64,000 nucleotides of DNA from Hymenobacter gummosus (GTDB lineage Bacteria; Bacteroidota; Bacteroidia; Cytophagales; Hymenobacteraceae): positions 186,001 through 250,000 of the forward strand of contig NZ_RXOF01000003.1 of NCBI RefSeq assembly GCF_003970915.1, in the 5' to 3' direction. Below are positions 16,471-24,720 of this stretch, one piece after another. Made by a program: the position numbers and the translations under genes. Each line of letters opens with the position of its first letter. Within the stretch, counting starts at the first letter, position 1. The notes beneath the pieces were generated by a model. It did no database searches, was not told the DNA's origin, and saw nothing but the letters and a program-made list of their open reading frames with translations.

Positions 16471-17169
16471 TTAGCGGCGGCGGTTGTCGCGCCGGTCGTC
16501 CTCGTCGGGGTAGTGGTAGCGGCCGTCCCGGTCGTCGCGGGCCCGGTCGCGGCCGGGGTAGTTATCGTCACGGTAGCGGTTGTCTTCGCGGTAGCGGCCG
16601 CCCTGGCTGCTGCCGTCGTAGCCGTCGTGGCCGTACTGGTCGTCGATCTGGCGCACCCGCTCACCGGGCTGGCCGTAGCCCGAGGGCCGGTCGTAGCTGC
16701 GGCGGTCGTCGTAGGGGTCGTGCTGACGGCCGCGGCTTTGGGGGCGGTCGGCCTCGTGGCCGCGGCGCCAGCGCGGGTCTTCGTCGGAATAGTAGCCGCG
16801 GCCGCCGCGGTAGTCGCCCTCGTACTGGCCGGGGCCCAGGCCGCCGTGGAAGGCGCGGGGGTTCTGCCGCTCGCGCGAGGTGCTGTAGGAGTTGTCGACG
16901 TCGTAGGGGTCGTTGTACTCGGAGCGGCGGCCGTAGCTGAAGGAGCCCGGCTCGCGGCCGTAGTCGCCGCGGGGCTGGCTGCGGTCGTACTCATCGTGCC
17001 GGTCGCCGCGCTGGGGGGTATCGTGCTCGTAGCGGCTGCCCTGGCGGCGCCGGTCGTCCCCGGAGCGGCGGTTATCGTCGTGGTGGTGGTGGCCGTGCTG
17101 GTTGCGGGGCTCGTCCTGGGGGCGCCGGTCGTTCATGGGCCGAAACTCAAAGTCCTGTTCGTAAGGCAT
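16471..17169 (-). CDS. highly charged intrinsically disordered protein (Arg/Asp/Gly/Tyr-rich)
   Basis: 232 residues from the ATG giving MPYEQDFEFRPMND. Apart from this short head the whole protein is low complexity, dominated by Arg, Asp, Gly, Tyr, Pro and His, with blocks such as HGHHHHDDNRRSGDDRRR, RGGRGYYSDEDPRWRRG and a terminal EDDRRDNRRR. Positive and negative charges alternate and nearly balance. There is no signal peptide, fold or family I recognise. RG/DR/Y-rich sequences of this kind commonly bind RNA and phase-separate or act in desiccation tolerance; this is inference from composition. The frame is open and free of stops over 699 bases, but codon composition in such repeats makes this weaker evidence than usual. 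Confidence 0.7.
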   Translation of the reverse strand: MPYEQDFEFRPMNDRRPQDEPRNQHGHHHHDDNRRSGDDRRRQGSRYEHDTPQRGDRHDEYDRSQPRGDYGREPGSFSYGRRSEYNDPYDVDNSYSTSRERQNPRAFHGGLGPGQYEGDYRGGRGYYSDEDPRWRRGHEADRPQSRGRQHDPYDDRRSYDRPSGYGQPGERVRQIDDQYGHDGYDGSSQGGRYREDNRYRDDNYPGRDRARDDRDGRYHYPDEDDRRDNRRR

Positions 17170-17260
17170 GACTAAAGGGTGCAATGGTTGGTGCTAGGGT
17201 GTACTGCCGGGCCGCGGCGAAGGTTTTTGCGTACGAGCACCTTCCTTTGCAGCTCCGCCC

Positions 17261-17689
17261 ATGACTACCCCTGACTCCCCTACCCCCGCCTTCCGCTTTT
17301 CCCAGCCCGTCACCGTCGTCGACGCCCACATCGACGAGCTAAACCACGTCAACAACGTGCAGTACGTGCAGTGGATTCAGGATATTGCCGGGGCGCACTG
17401 GCTCACGGCTTATCCCGCGGGCGAGCGGGAGCAGTACGTGTGGGTGGTGCAGGAGCACCACATCCGGTACCGCAAATCGGCCCTGCTGGGCGAGGAGCTG
17501 CGGCTGACGACCTGGATTGGGGAGTTCAAGGGCGCTACCTCGCAGCGCTTTACCCGTATCGAGCGGATTGCGGACGGGGCATTATTGTGCGAGGCCGAGA
17601 CGAAGTGGGTGCTGCTGGACCCGCAGACCGGGCGGCCCAAGCGGGTGGAGCCCGGCGTGGTGGAGCGGCTGTGGGGGCCGGTGGGGTAG
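17261..17689 (+). CDS. acyl-CoA thioesterase (YbgC/FadM hotdog fold)
   Basis: 142 residues from ATG 17261. Hotdog-fold motifs are VVDAHIDELNHVNNVQYVQW, with the active-site Asp/His region of 4HBT thioesterases, followed by HHIRYRKSALLGEELRLTTW and CEAETKWVLLD. It hydrolyses acyl-CoA thioesters in the cytoplasm; chain length cannot be predicted. Normal length. A TTCCTTTG box at about 17242-17249 may serve as its -7 element. It is followed after 36 bases by a same-strand hypothetical gene. Confidence 0.9.
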   Translation: MTTPDSPTPAFRFSQPVTVVDAHIDELNHVNNVQYVQWIQDIAGAHWLTAYPAGEREQYVWVVQEHHIRYRKSALLGEELRLTTWIGEFKGATSQRFTRIERIADGALLCEAETKWVLLDPQTGRPKRVEPGVVERLWGPVG

Positions 17690-17725
17690 CTTGGCGGCGT
17701 TTCACCGGGTTTATAATTTAGCTTT

Positions 17726-18313
17726 ATGCCGCAGCGCCTGATCCTGATTGCTTTTTGCCTGGGCTGGCCGGCGCTGCTCTTCGGGCAAACAGCCGCTCGG
17801 ACTGCTTTTGTCACGCGCGTGAGCCAGCAGTTGGCCTACGTGGGCCAGCTTAAATGCGAGCTGGTGGGCCGGGCGCCGGTTACGCCGCGGCAGTTCATCC
17901 GCTTTGATTCGCTGCGCCGCTACTGCAGCAACGCCGAGCTGCATGCCTTGCTGCAGCACCGCTCTCCGGTGGTGCGCAGCTACGCCCTCTGGGCGCTTTC
18001 CGAACGGCCGGACGCGGACCTACTGCCGCTGCTGCGCCAACACCGGCGCGACCGGGCCACGTTTGAAGCGCAGTGCGGGTGCATTGGCACGACACGCAAT
18101 GTCGTGGATTTTATGCTGCAACGGTATCGCGCCACTCCGCAGTACCGCGTCGACACGCTGGTCCGGGCGAACAAGGTCCTGCTGACGCATTTGGAACGCC
18201 AATCAGCAGCCCGGACGCTGCGCTGGCTCCACGCGCAACGCCAGTTGAGCTGGCCTCAGAAGCGGCGGCATATCCGACGGTATCAGCAACTGGCAGCCCG
18301 TGACGACGATTAG
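17726..18313 (+). CDS. exported hypothetical protein with HEAT-like helices
   Basis: 195 residues. It has a short signal peptide (LILIAFCLGWPALLFGQ) followed by helical segments. ELHALLQHRSPVVRSYALWALSERP reads as one HEAT-type repeat, and DLLPLLRQHRRD could be the start of a second. Two Cys in QCGCIGTTRNV may pair in the periplasm. The C-terminus is Arg/Gln-rich and helical. No catalytic motif or known family seen. It converges with the small membrane protein at 18337 across 23 bases. Confidence 0.68.
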   Translation: MPQRLILIAFCLGWPALLFGQTAARTAFVTRVSQQLAYVGQLKCELVGRAPVTPRQFIRFDSLRRYCSNAELHALLQHRSPVVRSYALWALSERPDADLLPLLRQHRRDRATFEAQCGCIGTTRNVVDFMLQRYRATPQYRVDTLVRANKVLLTHLERQSAARTLRWLHAQRQLSWPQKRRHIRRYQQLAARDDD

Positions 18314-18336
18314 CTGCTAATGCCCGTGCGGCAGCT

Positions 18337-18732
18337 CTAGGCCCGTACCACTCTTTTCTGCCACTGCTTGTAAAGCATCAGCAGCCCATAAAAGCTCAGC
18401 AGTGTGCTGGTGTACATCAGCCCGCTGAACCACTGCAGTTTGCTCAGGTCTAGCACGGGGCTGGAGACGACCTGCTCACTGACGGCTGCGACTAAGCGGT
18501 GAAGCAGTGGAACGGCCAGCAAAGGAAGGAGCAGTTGGTCGAACCAGCGGCGGAGCCCGGCTGCCAGGGTTAGCAGCAGCCCGCCTAGCAGTAGACCACC
18601 CAATGCCAGTTGCTCATCGACCTGGCCCATGCCGCCTTTCACGAAGGGCGAGTCCAACCCGACTGCCATCAGCGCTACCAGCCCTGCCACCAAGAGGGCG
18701 TATCCCCACCAATATCTGCCTGTTGCTGTCAT
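18337..18732 (-). CDS. small four-helix membrane protein
   Basis: 131 residues with about four hydrophobic helices (about 10-26, 41-60, 66-86 and 100-122) and a basic C-terminus (YKQWQKRVVRA). No family recognised and no conserved polar residues inside the helices that would suggest transport or catalysis. It is divergent from addA with a 100-base gap. Confidence 0.65.
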   Translation of the reverse strand: MTATGRYWWGYALLVAGLVALMAVGLDSPFVKGGMGQVDEQLALGGLLLGGLLLTLAAGLRRWFDQLLLPLLAVPLLHRLVAAVSEQVVSSPVLDLSKLQWFSGLMYTSTLLSFYGLLMLYKQWQKRVVRA

Positions 18733-18832
18733 GTGCTAAGGGCGCGGCGGAATATCCTAGTTGTATTGGCCGACGGCGCGGCCAATTTAGAACGATTCCC
18801 CCGACCTTTGCCATCTGCTTTTACCGCCCCCA

Positions 18833-21800
18833 ATGCCCGCTACCTTCCGCATTTATTCCGCTTCTGCCGGCTCCGGCAAAACCTATCAGCTCACCAAGGA
18901 ATACCTGCGCCTGGCCCTGGGCGCGGGCGAAGCGGGCTACTACAAGAGCATCCTGGCCATTACCTTCACCAACGCCGCCGCGGCCGAAATGAAGGAGCGC
19001 ATCATCGGGGCCCTGCGCGGCTTCGTGCACCCCGGCACCGATGCGAAGGCCGACGCGCTACTGACTGAATTGGCCCGGGAAATGGCCGAGGACGGACTGC
19101 TGCCGCCCGACGCACCCGAGCTGCAGGAGCAGGAGTTGCGCCGCCGCGCCGAGCAAACGTTCCGGCTGGTGCTCTATCACTACGCCGATTTCGCCGTCAG
19201 CACCATCGACTCCTTCGTGCAGCGGGTGGTGCAGGCCTTCACGCGAGAGCTGGGGCTGCCGGCGGCCTTCGAGGTGGAGTTGGACGACGAGTCGGTGCTG
19301 CACGCGGCGGTGGCGCTGCTGCTGGACAAGGTCAACCGCGGGCAGGAGCACGAGCTGCTCACGCGCACCCTGCAGGACTACGCCCTGAGCAAGGCCGAGG
19401 AAGGCCGCAGCTGGAACATGCTGCCCGAGGAAATCATGCGCTTCGGCAAGTTTCTGCTCAACGAATCGGTGCACGAGGCGGTGGCCCAGCTGCAGCAGAT
19501 GGAGCTGAAGCAGTTTCGGCAGCTGCACAAGACGCTGAAGGAGCGGCGGGAGCAGATTCGGGGCGAGTTTGAGGCCGCCGGCGCGCGGGCCGTGGCCGCG
19601 CTGGAGCGCCACGGCCTGCTGCCCGACCAGTTGGCCGGCGGCAGCCGGGGCGTGCACTCGCACTTCACCCGGCCCCTGCGCTGGCTGGACGACCCCGCCG
19701 GCACGCCCACCAGCACCGCGCGCAAGGCGGCCGAATCGGGCAAGTGGGGCAGCGGCGACGCCATGAAGGGCGCGCTCAAGCCTGCGCTGGAGGCCGTGGC
19801 CGGGGAGCTGACGGAGGCATTTGAGGAGCTGGAATTGCTGCAGCAGCGCTACCTGAGCCAGTACCTGCTCATCGAGGGCCTGTTGCCCCAGCTGTTTCAC
19901 GTGTCCTTGCTGAGCGAGCTGAGCAAGGCCGTGCAGCAAGTCAGCCAGGAGCGCAACGTGGTGCTCATCGGGGAGTTCAACCGCCGCCTCGCCAGCATCG
20001 TGCTGCGCGAGCCAGTGCCCTTCCTGTACGAGCGGCTGGGCGAGCGGTACCAGCACTTGCTCATCGACGAGTTTCAGGACACCTCGGAGCTGCAGTGGAA
20101 CAACCTGCTGCCGCTGGTGGAAAACGCCGTGGCTTTCGGGCACCTAAGCCTGGCCGTGGGCGACGCCAAGCAGGCCATTTACCGCTGGCGCGGCGGCGAG
20201 ATGGAGCAGATTCTGCGCCTCTACCAGGGGGCACCCCGGGCGCTGGTGGAGCGGGCCCAGGACCTGGACATGCGCGCCATCCTGGCCGAGCGCTACATCG
20301 GGCTGGCCGGGGCGCTGGAGCCCCGCTCCCTGCAAACCAACTTCCGCTCGGGCCCGCAGATTATCGAGTTCAACAACGACTTTTTCACCCACGTCTCGCA
20401 GGGTCACCCGGGGTTCCCGTTGGTACAGCAGATTTACGACGAGGGGTTTGTGCAGGAGGCGCCTTCAAAGGCCTCACCCCCCGGCCCCCTCTCCCGTGGA
20501 GAGGGGGAGCCGGACGATTCCGTGCAACGGGGCGGAGCTGCTCCGCTCACGCTCCGCAGCCCCGCTGCCGACGAAGTGTTGCAGCCGCACGGTACGGTTA
20601 GGGAGTTTGTGATGACAGCTGACGCGCGCACTTGGGATAAGACGTCGGAATTTTCGAAGGAAATGCGTCGTCGCCCCACGCCGGCCGAGGACGCACTTTG
20701 GCAAGAACTGCGTGACGAAAAGCAGGGCGCCAAGTTCCGGCGCCAGCACGTCATTGGCTCCGTCATCGTGGATTTCGTGTGCATCCCGGCCATGTTGGTG
20801 GTCGAAGTCGACGGCGAGGTACACAACGACCCGCAGCAGGCAGCCTACGACGCCGGCCGAACCTACGAGCTGGAAGGTCTGGGCTACCGGGTGATTCGCT
20901 TCACCAACGAGCAGGTGCTGCAGGACATATCCCAGGTGCTGAGCAGCGTCCGCCAGGCCCTATCGGCAGCCGACAACGCCGTTGCTGAAGCCCGCGGCGG
21001 GGCTGCGGAGCACCAGCGGAGCAGCTCCGCCCCGTCAGAACAACAATCGTCAGGCTCCCCCTCTCCGCGGGAGAGGGGGCCGGGGGGTGAGGCCCACGTC
21101 GAAATCCTGCTCACCCAGCACGACGCCCCGGCCCGCCTGTACCGCCCCGCCGAGGGCCGCTACGCCGAGCAGCCCCTGCCCGGCCACCTCGACGCCGAGG
21201 TGCTCGACTACGACGAAAGCACGCTCTACCTCACCCTGGCGCTGGTGGAGCAGGCCCTCACCGACGGCTTTCGGCTGGAAGACGTGGCCGTGCTCTGCCG
21301 CCGCCGCGACCAGTCGCGCCGGGTGGCCAAGTTTCTGAAGGAGCGCGGCTACGACATTATTTCGGCCGATTCGCTGTCGTTGGAATTTGCGGAGGTAGTC
21401 AACCTGCTGGTGGCCATTCTGCGGGTGCTGCACCAGCCGGCCGACACGCTGGCCCGGGTGGAAGCCCTGCTGCTGGTCGACAAGGTGGTGCGCGGCGTGC
21501 CCCCCACTCCGACCCGCGCCCGGCGCATCGCCGAAATTGCCAAGGAGCCGCGCAGCCGGCCCTTCTTCGACGAGCTGCGCCGCCTGGGCTACGACGTGCA
21601 GGAGCAGCAAACCGGCAACCGCGACCTGTACGAGCTGTGCGAGACGCTCATGGGCCTGTTTGGGCTCTTGCACCGCCGCGAGGAAAGCGAGTACCTGTTC
21701 CGCTTCCTCGACCTGACGCTGGAATACTCCCTGCGCTACGGCAACAACCTAGGCAACTTCCTCAGCTACTGGGACCAGCGCAAAGCCAACCTGAGCATCA

Positions 21801-22957
21801 ACGCCCCGGCCGGGCGCGGCGGGGCCGTCACCATCACCACCGTGCACAAGGCCAAGGGCCTAGCCTACGGGGTGGTCATCGTGCCCTGGGCCGACTGGAG
21901 CCTGGAGCCGACTTCGGCCTTCGGCGGGGCCTACCTCTGGGGCCGGCTCGCCGACGAAGACAAGCCCGTGCCCGACATGCCGCCGGTGGCCGTGGTGAAG
22001 CAGCGCAAGGAGCTGACGCAGACCGTGCTGGCCGCACAGTACGCCGAGGAGCGCGAAAAAACCTTCGTGGAGGCCCTGAACTTGCTCTACGTGGCCTTCA
22101 CCCGCCCGCGCCAGCGCCTCTACATCCTCACCCGCCGCCCCGACGCCGGCCGCGCCGCCAAGGACGACGCCACCGCGCCCGCCGGCAACGTGGCCCAGCT
22201 GCTGCACCGCTACCTGACGGACCGCGGCCTCTGGAACGAGGAGCAGATGAGCTACGTGCTGAGCGCCGGGGAATTAATTAATAATGAAGAATTAATAATT
22301 AATAATTCGCAGACGGACGCTGCCGGCAACGAGCAACTGCTGGAAGACGGCAGTCAATCGACAGCCAGCACCGAAAAACCAATAACGAACAACGAAAAAC
22401 GCGACACCCTCTTCCCGCTGACCAACCTGGCCACGGCGGCCTGGGAGGAGCGGCTGCGGCTGCGGCGGCACGCCAGCACGGTGTTCGACTTCTCGGAGCA
22501 GCAGCAGCAGCGCGACTGGAACCGCAAGCTGCACTTCGCCCTGCGCCGCGTCATCACGGCCCAGGACGTGGAGCGGGTGGCCGGGCAGCTTACGGCCGAG
22601 GGCCTGGTGAGCCGCCGCGAGCAGCCCGAGCTGCTGCAGCGGCTGCGGCAAATCGTGCAGAACGCGCAGCTGGCACCGTATTTCCGGCCCGAGGTCATTG
22701 CCGAGACGGAGCGGGAAATCCTGGTGGGCGGCACCCCGCGCGAGGACTACAAGCCCGACCGGGTGGTGTTCGAGCCCAACGAAGGGCCGGCGCCGGGCCG
22801 CGTCACGCTCATCGACTTCCGCGTGCCCCCGCCCGAGCCGCGGCACCAGACCATGCTGCGTCAGTACGGGCAGCTGTTCCGGCGCCTGGGCTACCAGGAC
22901 GTGCGCGGGCTGGTGTACTACTTCGAAACGGAGGAAGTAGTGGCGTTTGGGTGCTGA
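18833..22957 (+). CDS. addA: AddA/RecB-type helicase carrying an in-frame DUF559 insertion
   Basis: 1374 residues, the SF1A helicase-nuclease subunit that processes double-strand breaks with AddB (32873). Motifs run in order: SAGSGKT (Lys16), ITFTNAAAAEMKERI, LIDEFQDTS (about 411), VGDAKQAIYRWRGG, LQTNFRSGPQ (about 502), TTVHKAKG (about 1003) and LLYVAFTRPRQR (about 1084). Between motif IV and V, residues about 546-754 are foreign: palindrome-encoded linkers around a full DUF559 nuclease domain. A second AT-rich insertion lies near residues 1147-1190. The C-terminal nuclease module retains YKPDRVV and LIDF, but the catalytic Lys is Arg1330, so this nuclease centre may be dead. AddB keeps DYK. 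The frame stays open across both insertions, so a full product is possible; whether it is functional is unknown. Confidence 0.93.
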   Translation: MPATFRIYSASAGSGKTYQLTKEYLRLALGAGEAGYYKSILAITFTNAAAAEMKERIIGALRGFVHPGTDAKADALLTELAREMAEDGLLPPDAPELQEQELRRRAEQTFRLVLYHYADFAVSTIDSFVQRVVQAFTRELGLPAAFEVELDDESVLHAAVALLLDKVNRGQEHELLTRTLQDYALSKAEEGRSWNMLPEEIMRFGKFLLNESVHEAVAQLQQMELKQFRQLHKTLKERREQIRGEFEAAGARAVAALERHGLLPDQLAGGSRGVHSHFTRPLRWLDDPAGTPTSTARKAAESGKWGSGDAMKGALKPALEAVAGELTEAFEELELLQQRYLSQYLLIEGLLPQLFHVSLLSELSKAVQQVSQERNVVLIGEFNRRLASIVLREPVPFLYERLGERYQHLLIDEFQDTSELQWNNLLPLVENAVAFGHLSLAVGDAKQAIYRWRGGEMEQILRLYQGAPRALVERAQDLDMRAILAERYIGLAGALEPRSLQTNFRSGPQIIEFNNDFFTHVSQGHPGFPLVQQIYDEGFVQEAPSKASPPGPLSRGEGEPDDSVQRGGAAPLTLRSPAADEVLQPHGTVREFVMTADARTWDKTSEFSKEMRRRPTPAEDALWQELRDEKQGAKFRRQHVIGSVIVDFVCIPAMLVVEVDGEVHNDPQQAAYDAGRTYELEGLGYRVIRFTNEQVLQDISQVLSSVRQALSAADNAVAEARGGAAEHQRSSSAPSEQQSSGSPSPRERGPGGEAHVEILLTQHDAPARLYRPAEGRYAEQPLPGHLDAEVLDYDESTLYLTLALVEQALTDGFRLEDVAVLCRRRDQSRRVAKFLKERGYDIISADSLSLEFAEVVNLLVAILRVLHQPADTLARVEALLLVDKVVRGVPPTPTRARRIAEIAKEPRSRPFFDELRRLGYDVQEQQTGNRDLYELCETLMGLFGLLHRREESEYLFRFLDLTLEYSLRYGNNLGNFLSYWDQRKANLSINAPAGRGGAVTITTVHKAKGLAYGVVIVPWADWSLEPTSAFGGAYLWGRLADEDKPVPDMPPVAVVKQRKELTQTVLAAQYAEEREKTFVEALNLLYVAFTRPRQRLYILTRRPDAGRAAKDDATAPAGNVAQLLHRYLTDRGLWNEEQMSYVLSAGELINNEELIINNSQTDAAGNEQLLEDGSQSTASTEKPITNNEKRDTLFPLTNLATAAWEERLRLRRHASTVFDFSEQQQQRDWNRKLHFALRRVITAQDVERVAGQLTAEGLVSRREQPELLQRLRQIVQNAQLAPYFRPEVIAETEREILVGGTPREDYKPDRVVFEPNEGPAPGRVTLIDFRVPPPEPRHQTMLRQYGQLFRRLGYQDVRGLVYYFETEEVVAFGC
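20470..21094 (+). mobile_element. palindrome-flanked DUF559 nuclease element inside addA
   Basis: The arms of about 96 bp (20470-20565 and 20997-21094) are inverted and about 85% identical. Each contains two sub-palindromes: CCCCCTCTCC/GGAGAGGGGG and GGCGGAGCTGCTCCGC. The core 20612-20990 encodes, from an internal ATG in the helicase frame, a DUF559 domain (EMRRRPTPAEDALWQEL, KFRRQHVIGSVIVDFVC, VVEVDGEVH, GYRVIRFTNEQVL). This is a Vsr-like PD-(D/E)XK fold with its acidic residues intact. It has no stop of its own. There are no intein splice motifs. The arms translate to SPPGPLSRGEGEP and GSPSPRERGPGGE, a linker style also seen, from memory, around DUF559 genes elsewhere. Confidence 0.85.
22270..22402. 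repeat. AT-rich insertion inside addA
   Basis: About 22270-22308 is an almost pure A/T palindrome (GAATTAATTAATAAT ... ATTAATAATTC), and 22371-22399 is another AT-rich patch (AACGAACAACGAAAAACG), in a gene otherwise near 68% GC. In frame it encodes Asn-rich linkers (INNEELIINNS, PITNNEK) between helicase motif VI and the nuclease domain. Confidence 0.7.
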
Positions 22958-22970
22958 CGGCTATGAATCA

Positions 22971-24134
22971 CTACTTCTGCAGTTGGTAGCGCACGGCTCC
23001 GCTCAGCGTGTCGACGTAGAAAGTTGGTTTATCGGCCCCGGAATGCAGTTGGATGTCGACTTCCGTCGGGCGGCGGGGTGCGCGGAATTTTGTCAGCTTC
23101 GCCCAGGGCAACAGTTGCGACTGGCGAGGCTGCTCGAAAGGCAGCAGGCGTAAGGTGCGGTTGACGTCGTCGAACAGGTAGTGCGTGCGCGTCTGGGGCA
23201 GGTAGGCGGCCCGGAGCTGGTAGCCGATTTCGGCCGCCAGGCCATTGAGCTGAAAGCGGCCCAACTCCCGCCCATTCAAGTCCAGCAGCCGCGCGTTCGG
23301 GCCGGGCTTGCGGCGCGGGCCGCCGCTGGCCTCGTTGCCCGTATCGTACACGGCCAGCACGGTTTGGTTGTTCAGCAGGCGGGCGGCCGCCAACTGCCGG
23401 TCGGGCCGCTCCAGCGACACGCGGCGGCCATCGGCGTGGATGATATCGGCCGTGGCCAGCAGGGCGCGGCCGTCGGGCGTCAAATCGAGGCGGTGCTCGG
23501 GTCCGGCAAACCAGTGCAGCTGGGTGATGCGCCGGGGTTGGCCGCTGGCTGCATCAAGCAGCAGCAGGGCCGCGCCGCCGTCGTCGGTGCCATCGAGGTA
23601 GAACATCACGGAGAAGGCTAGCAGGTTGGCCTGGGGCCAGTAGCCCAGGTACTCGGGCGCTTCGGCCGTGCAGATGGTTACGTGCTCCTTGCCCATGGCC
23701 GCGCCGAAGTCGGGCTTGCGCAGCCGGGTGGTAAAGCGGGCCCGGCCGCCGGCGTCGCTGAGCCGGATGGTGTAGACGGCGTCGAACCCGAAGCCCTGCG
23801 GCACCATCACGGAGTCGGCTGCGGCTTGGGCCGAGTCGGTTTCGGTTTCGGCGTAGTCGGCCGGCACCGGCAGCGGGCGTTGGCGGTCGGTGCGGGCCGT
23901 GGCTTCGATGCGCAGCAGCTGCCCATTCAGGCGCACGGCCGGCTGGCCCCGCACCGAATCGGTGGCCTCCACCAGCTTGCCGAACGTCACGGCCACCGGC
24001 GGCCGGGTAGCTGCCACTGCCGGCGTAGCGCGCATTACCGAATCGGGCGGAGCGGCACTGGCGTCGGGAGCTGAGCGACGTGCTTCGCAGGCGCTCAAGG
24101 CACTGCAGGCTAACAGAAATACCGCTTTTCGCAT
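22971..24134 (-). CDS. hypothetical lipoprotein, paralogue of 27177-28358
   Basis: 387 residues from the ATG giving MRKAVFLLACSALSAC, a lipoprotein signal peptide with the lipobox LSAC (Cys16). The mature part has an Ala/Pro/Ser linker, then beta-rich sequence with FDAVYTIRLSD, FTTRLRKPDFGAAMG, LLLLDAASGQ and TPDGRALLATAD, a WD40/propeller-like cadence of about 300 residues. It ends QTRTHYLFDD ... YVDTLSGAVRYQ. The same landmarks recur in the lipoprotein at 27177, which lies on the far side of the molybdenum hydroxylase genes. Function unknown; a surface or periplasmic binding propeller is the best guess. It is divergent from the 2Fe-2S subunit gene. Confidence 0.75.
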   Translation of the reverse strand: MRKAVFLLACSALSACEARRSAPDASAAPPDSVMRATPAVAATRPPVAVTFGKLVEATDSVRGQPAVRLNGQLLRIEATARTDRQRPLPVPADYAETETDSAQAAADSVMVPQGFGFDAVYTIRLSDAGGRARFTTRLRKPDFGAAMGKEHVTICTAEAPEYLGYWPQANLLAFSVMFYLDGTDDGGAALLLLDAASGQPRRITQLHWFAGPEHRLDLTPDGRALLATADIIHADGRRVSLERPDRQLAAARLLNNQTVLAVYDTGNEASGGPRRKPGPNARLLDLNGRELGRFQLNGLAAEIGYQLRAAYLPQTRTHYLFDDVNRTLRLLPFEQPRQSQLLPWAKLTKFRAPRRPTEVDIQLHSGADKPTFYVDTLSGAVRYQLQK

Positions 24135-24246
24135 AAGTCGGCTGGTAGAATCGTTCGGGTTGTGCTGCCGGCAAAATAAGGCTGGCCCGCCGACGCGCGC
24201 ATCCTTTTCCCAACCTCCGCAGTAACTTCCCCCAAACGCCTCCCTC

Positions 24247-24720
24247 ATGGAAGAAGCCGACTTCACCCTGCACGTCAACGGCCAGGCCCATCAGGTGCGC
24301 GCCGACCCGGCCACGCCCCTGCTCTACGTGCTGCGCAACCAGCTGGGGCTGAACGGCCCCAAGTTCGGCTGCGGCCTGCAGCAGTGCGGGGCCTGCATGG
24401 TGCTGGTCAGCGGCTTTGCCCACCCCAGCTGCCAGCTGCAGCTGCACCGCGTGGGCGCGGCGCCCATCACCACCCTGGAGGGCCTCACCCGCCCCGACGG
24501 CACGCTGCACCCGGTGCAGCAGGCCCTGGTGGAGGTGCAGGCGGCCCAGTGCGGCTTCTGCCTCAACGGCGTGGCCATGTGCGCCGCCGGCCTGCTGCGC
24601 CAGTACCCACGCCCCGACGAGCAAACCATCCGCAACGCCCTGCTGCGGGTGCTCTGCCGCTGCGGCACCCACGAGCGGTACATCCGCGCCGTGCAGCGGG
24701 CCGCCGAGCTGGGCGGGTAA
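24247..24720 (+). CDS. 2Fe-2S subunit of a molybdenum hydroxylase (IorA-like)
   Basis: 157 residues. It is a plant-type ferredoxin domain followed by the helical second cluster domain of the xanthine oxidase family. Cluster ligands are CGLQQCGACMVL with a downstream Cys in HPSC, and CGFCLNGVAM with CRCGTHERY. The length equals isoquinoline 1-oxidoreductase alpha subunits (about 155). It passes electrons from the Mo centre of the partner encoded at 24916 to a cytochrome or other acceptor. There is no separate FAD subunit, as in the IorAB and aldehyde oxidoreductase types. A block of three 47-bp repeats starts directly after its stop codon. Confidence 0.93.
   Translation: MEEADFTLHVNGQAHQVRADPATPLLYVLRNQLGLNGPKFGCGLQQCGACMVLVSGFAHPSCQLQLHRVGAAPITTLEGLTRPDGTLHPVQQALVEVQAAQCGFCLNGVAMCAAGLLRQYPRPDEQTIRNALLRVLCRCGTHERYIRAVQRAAELGG

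Noticed and set aside
20470-21094. Intein in addA
   Set aside because: No N-terminal Cys/Ser splice block, no terminal HN motif; the domain is DUF559 flanked by palindromes, so not a splicing element.
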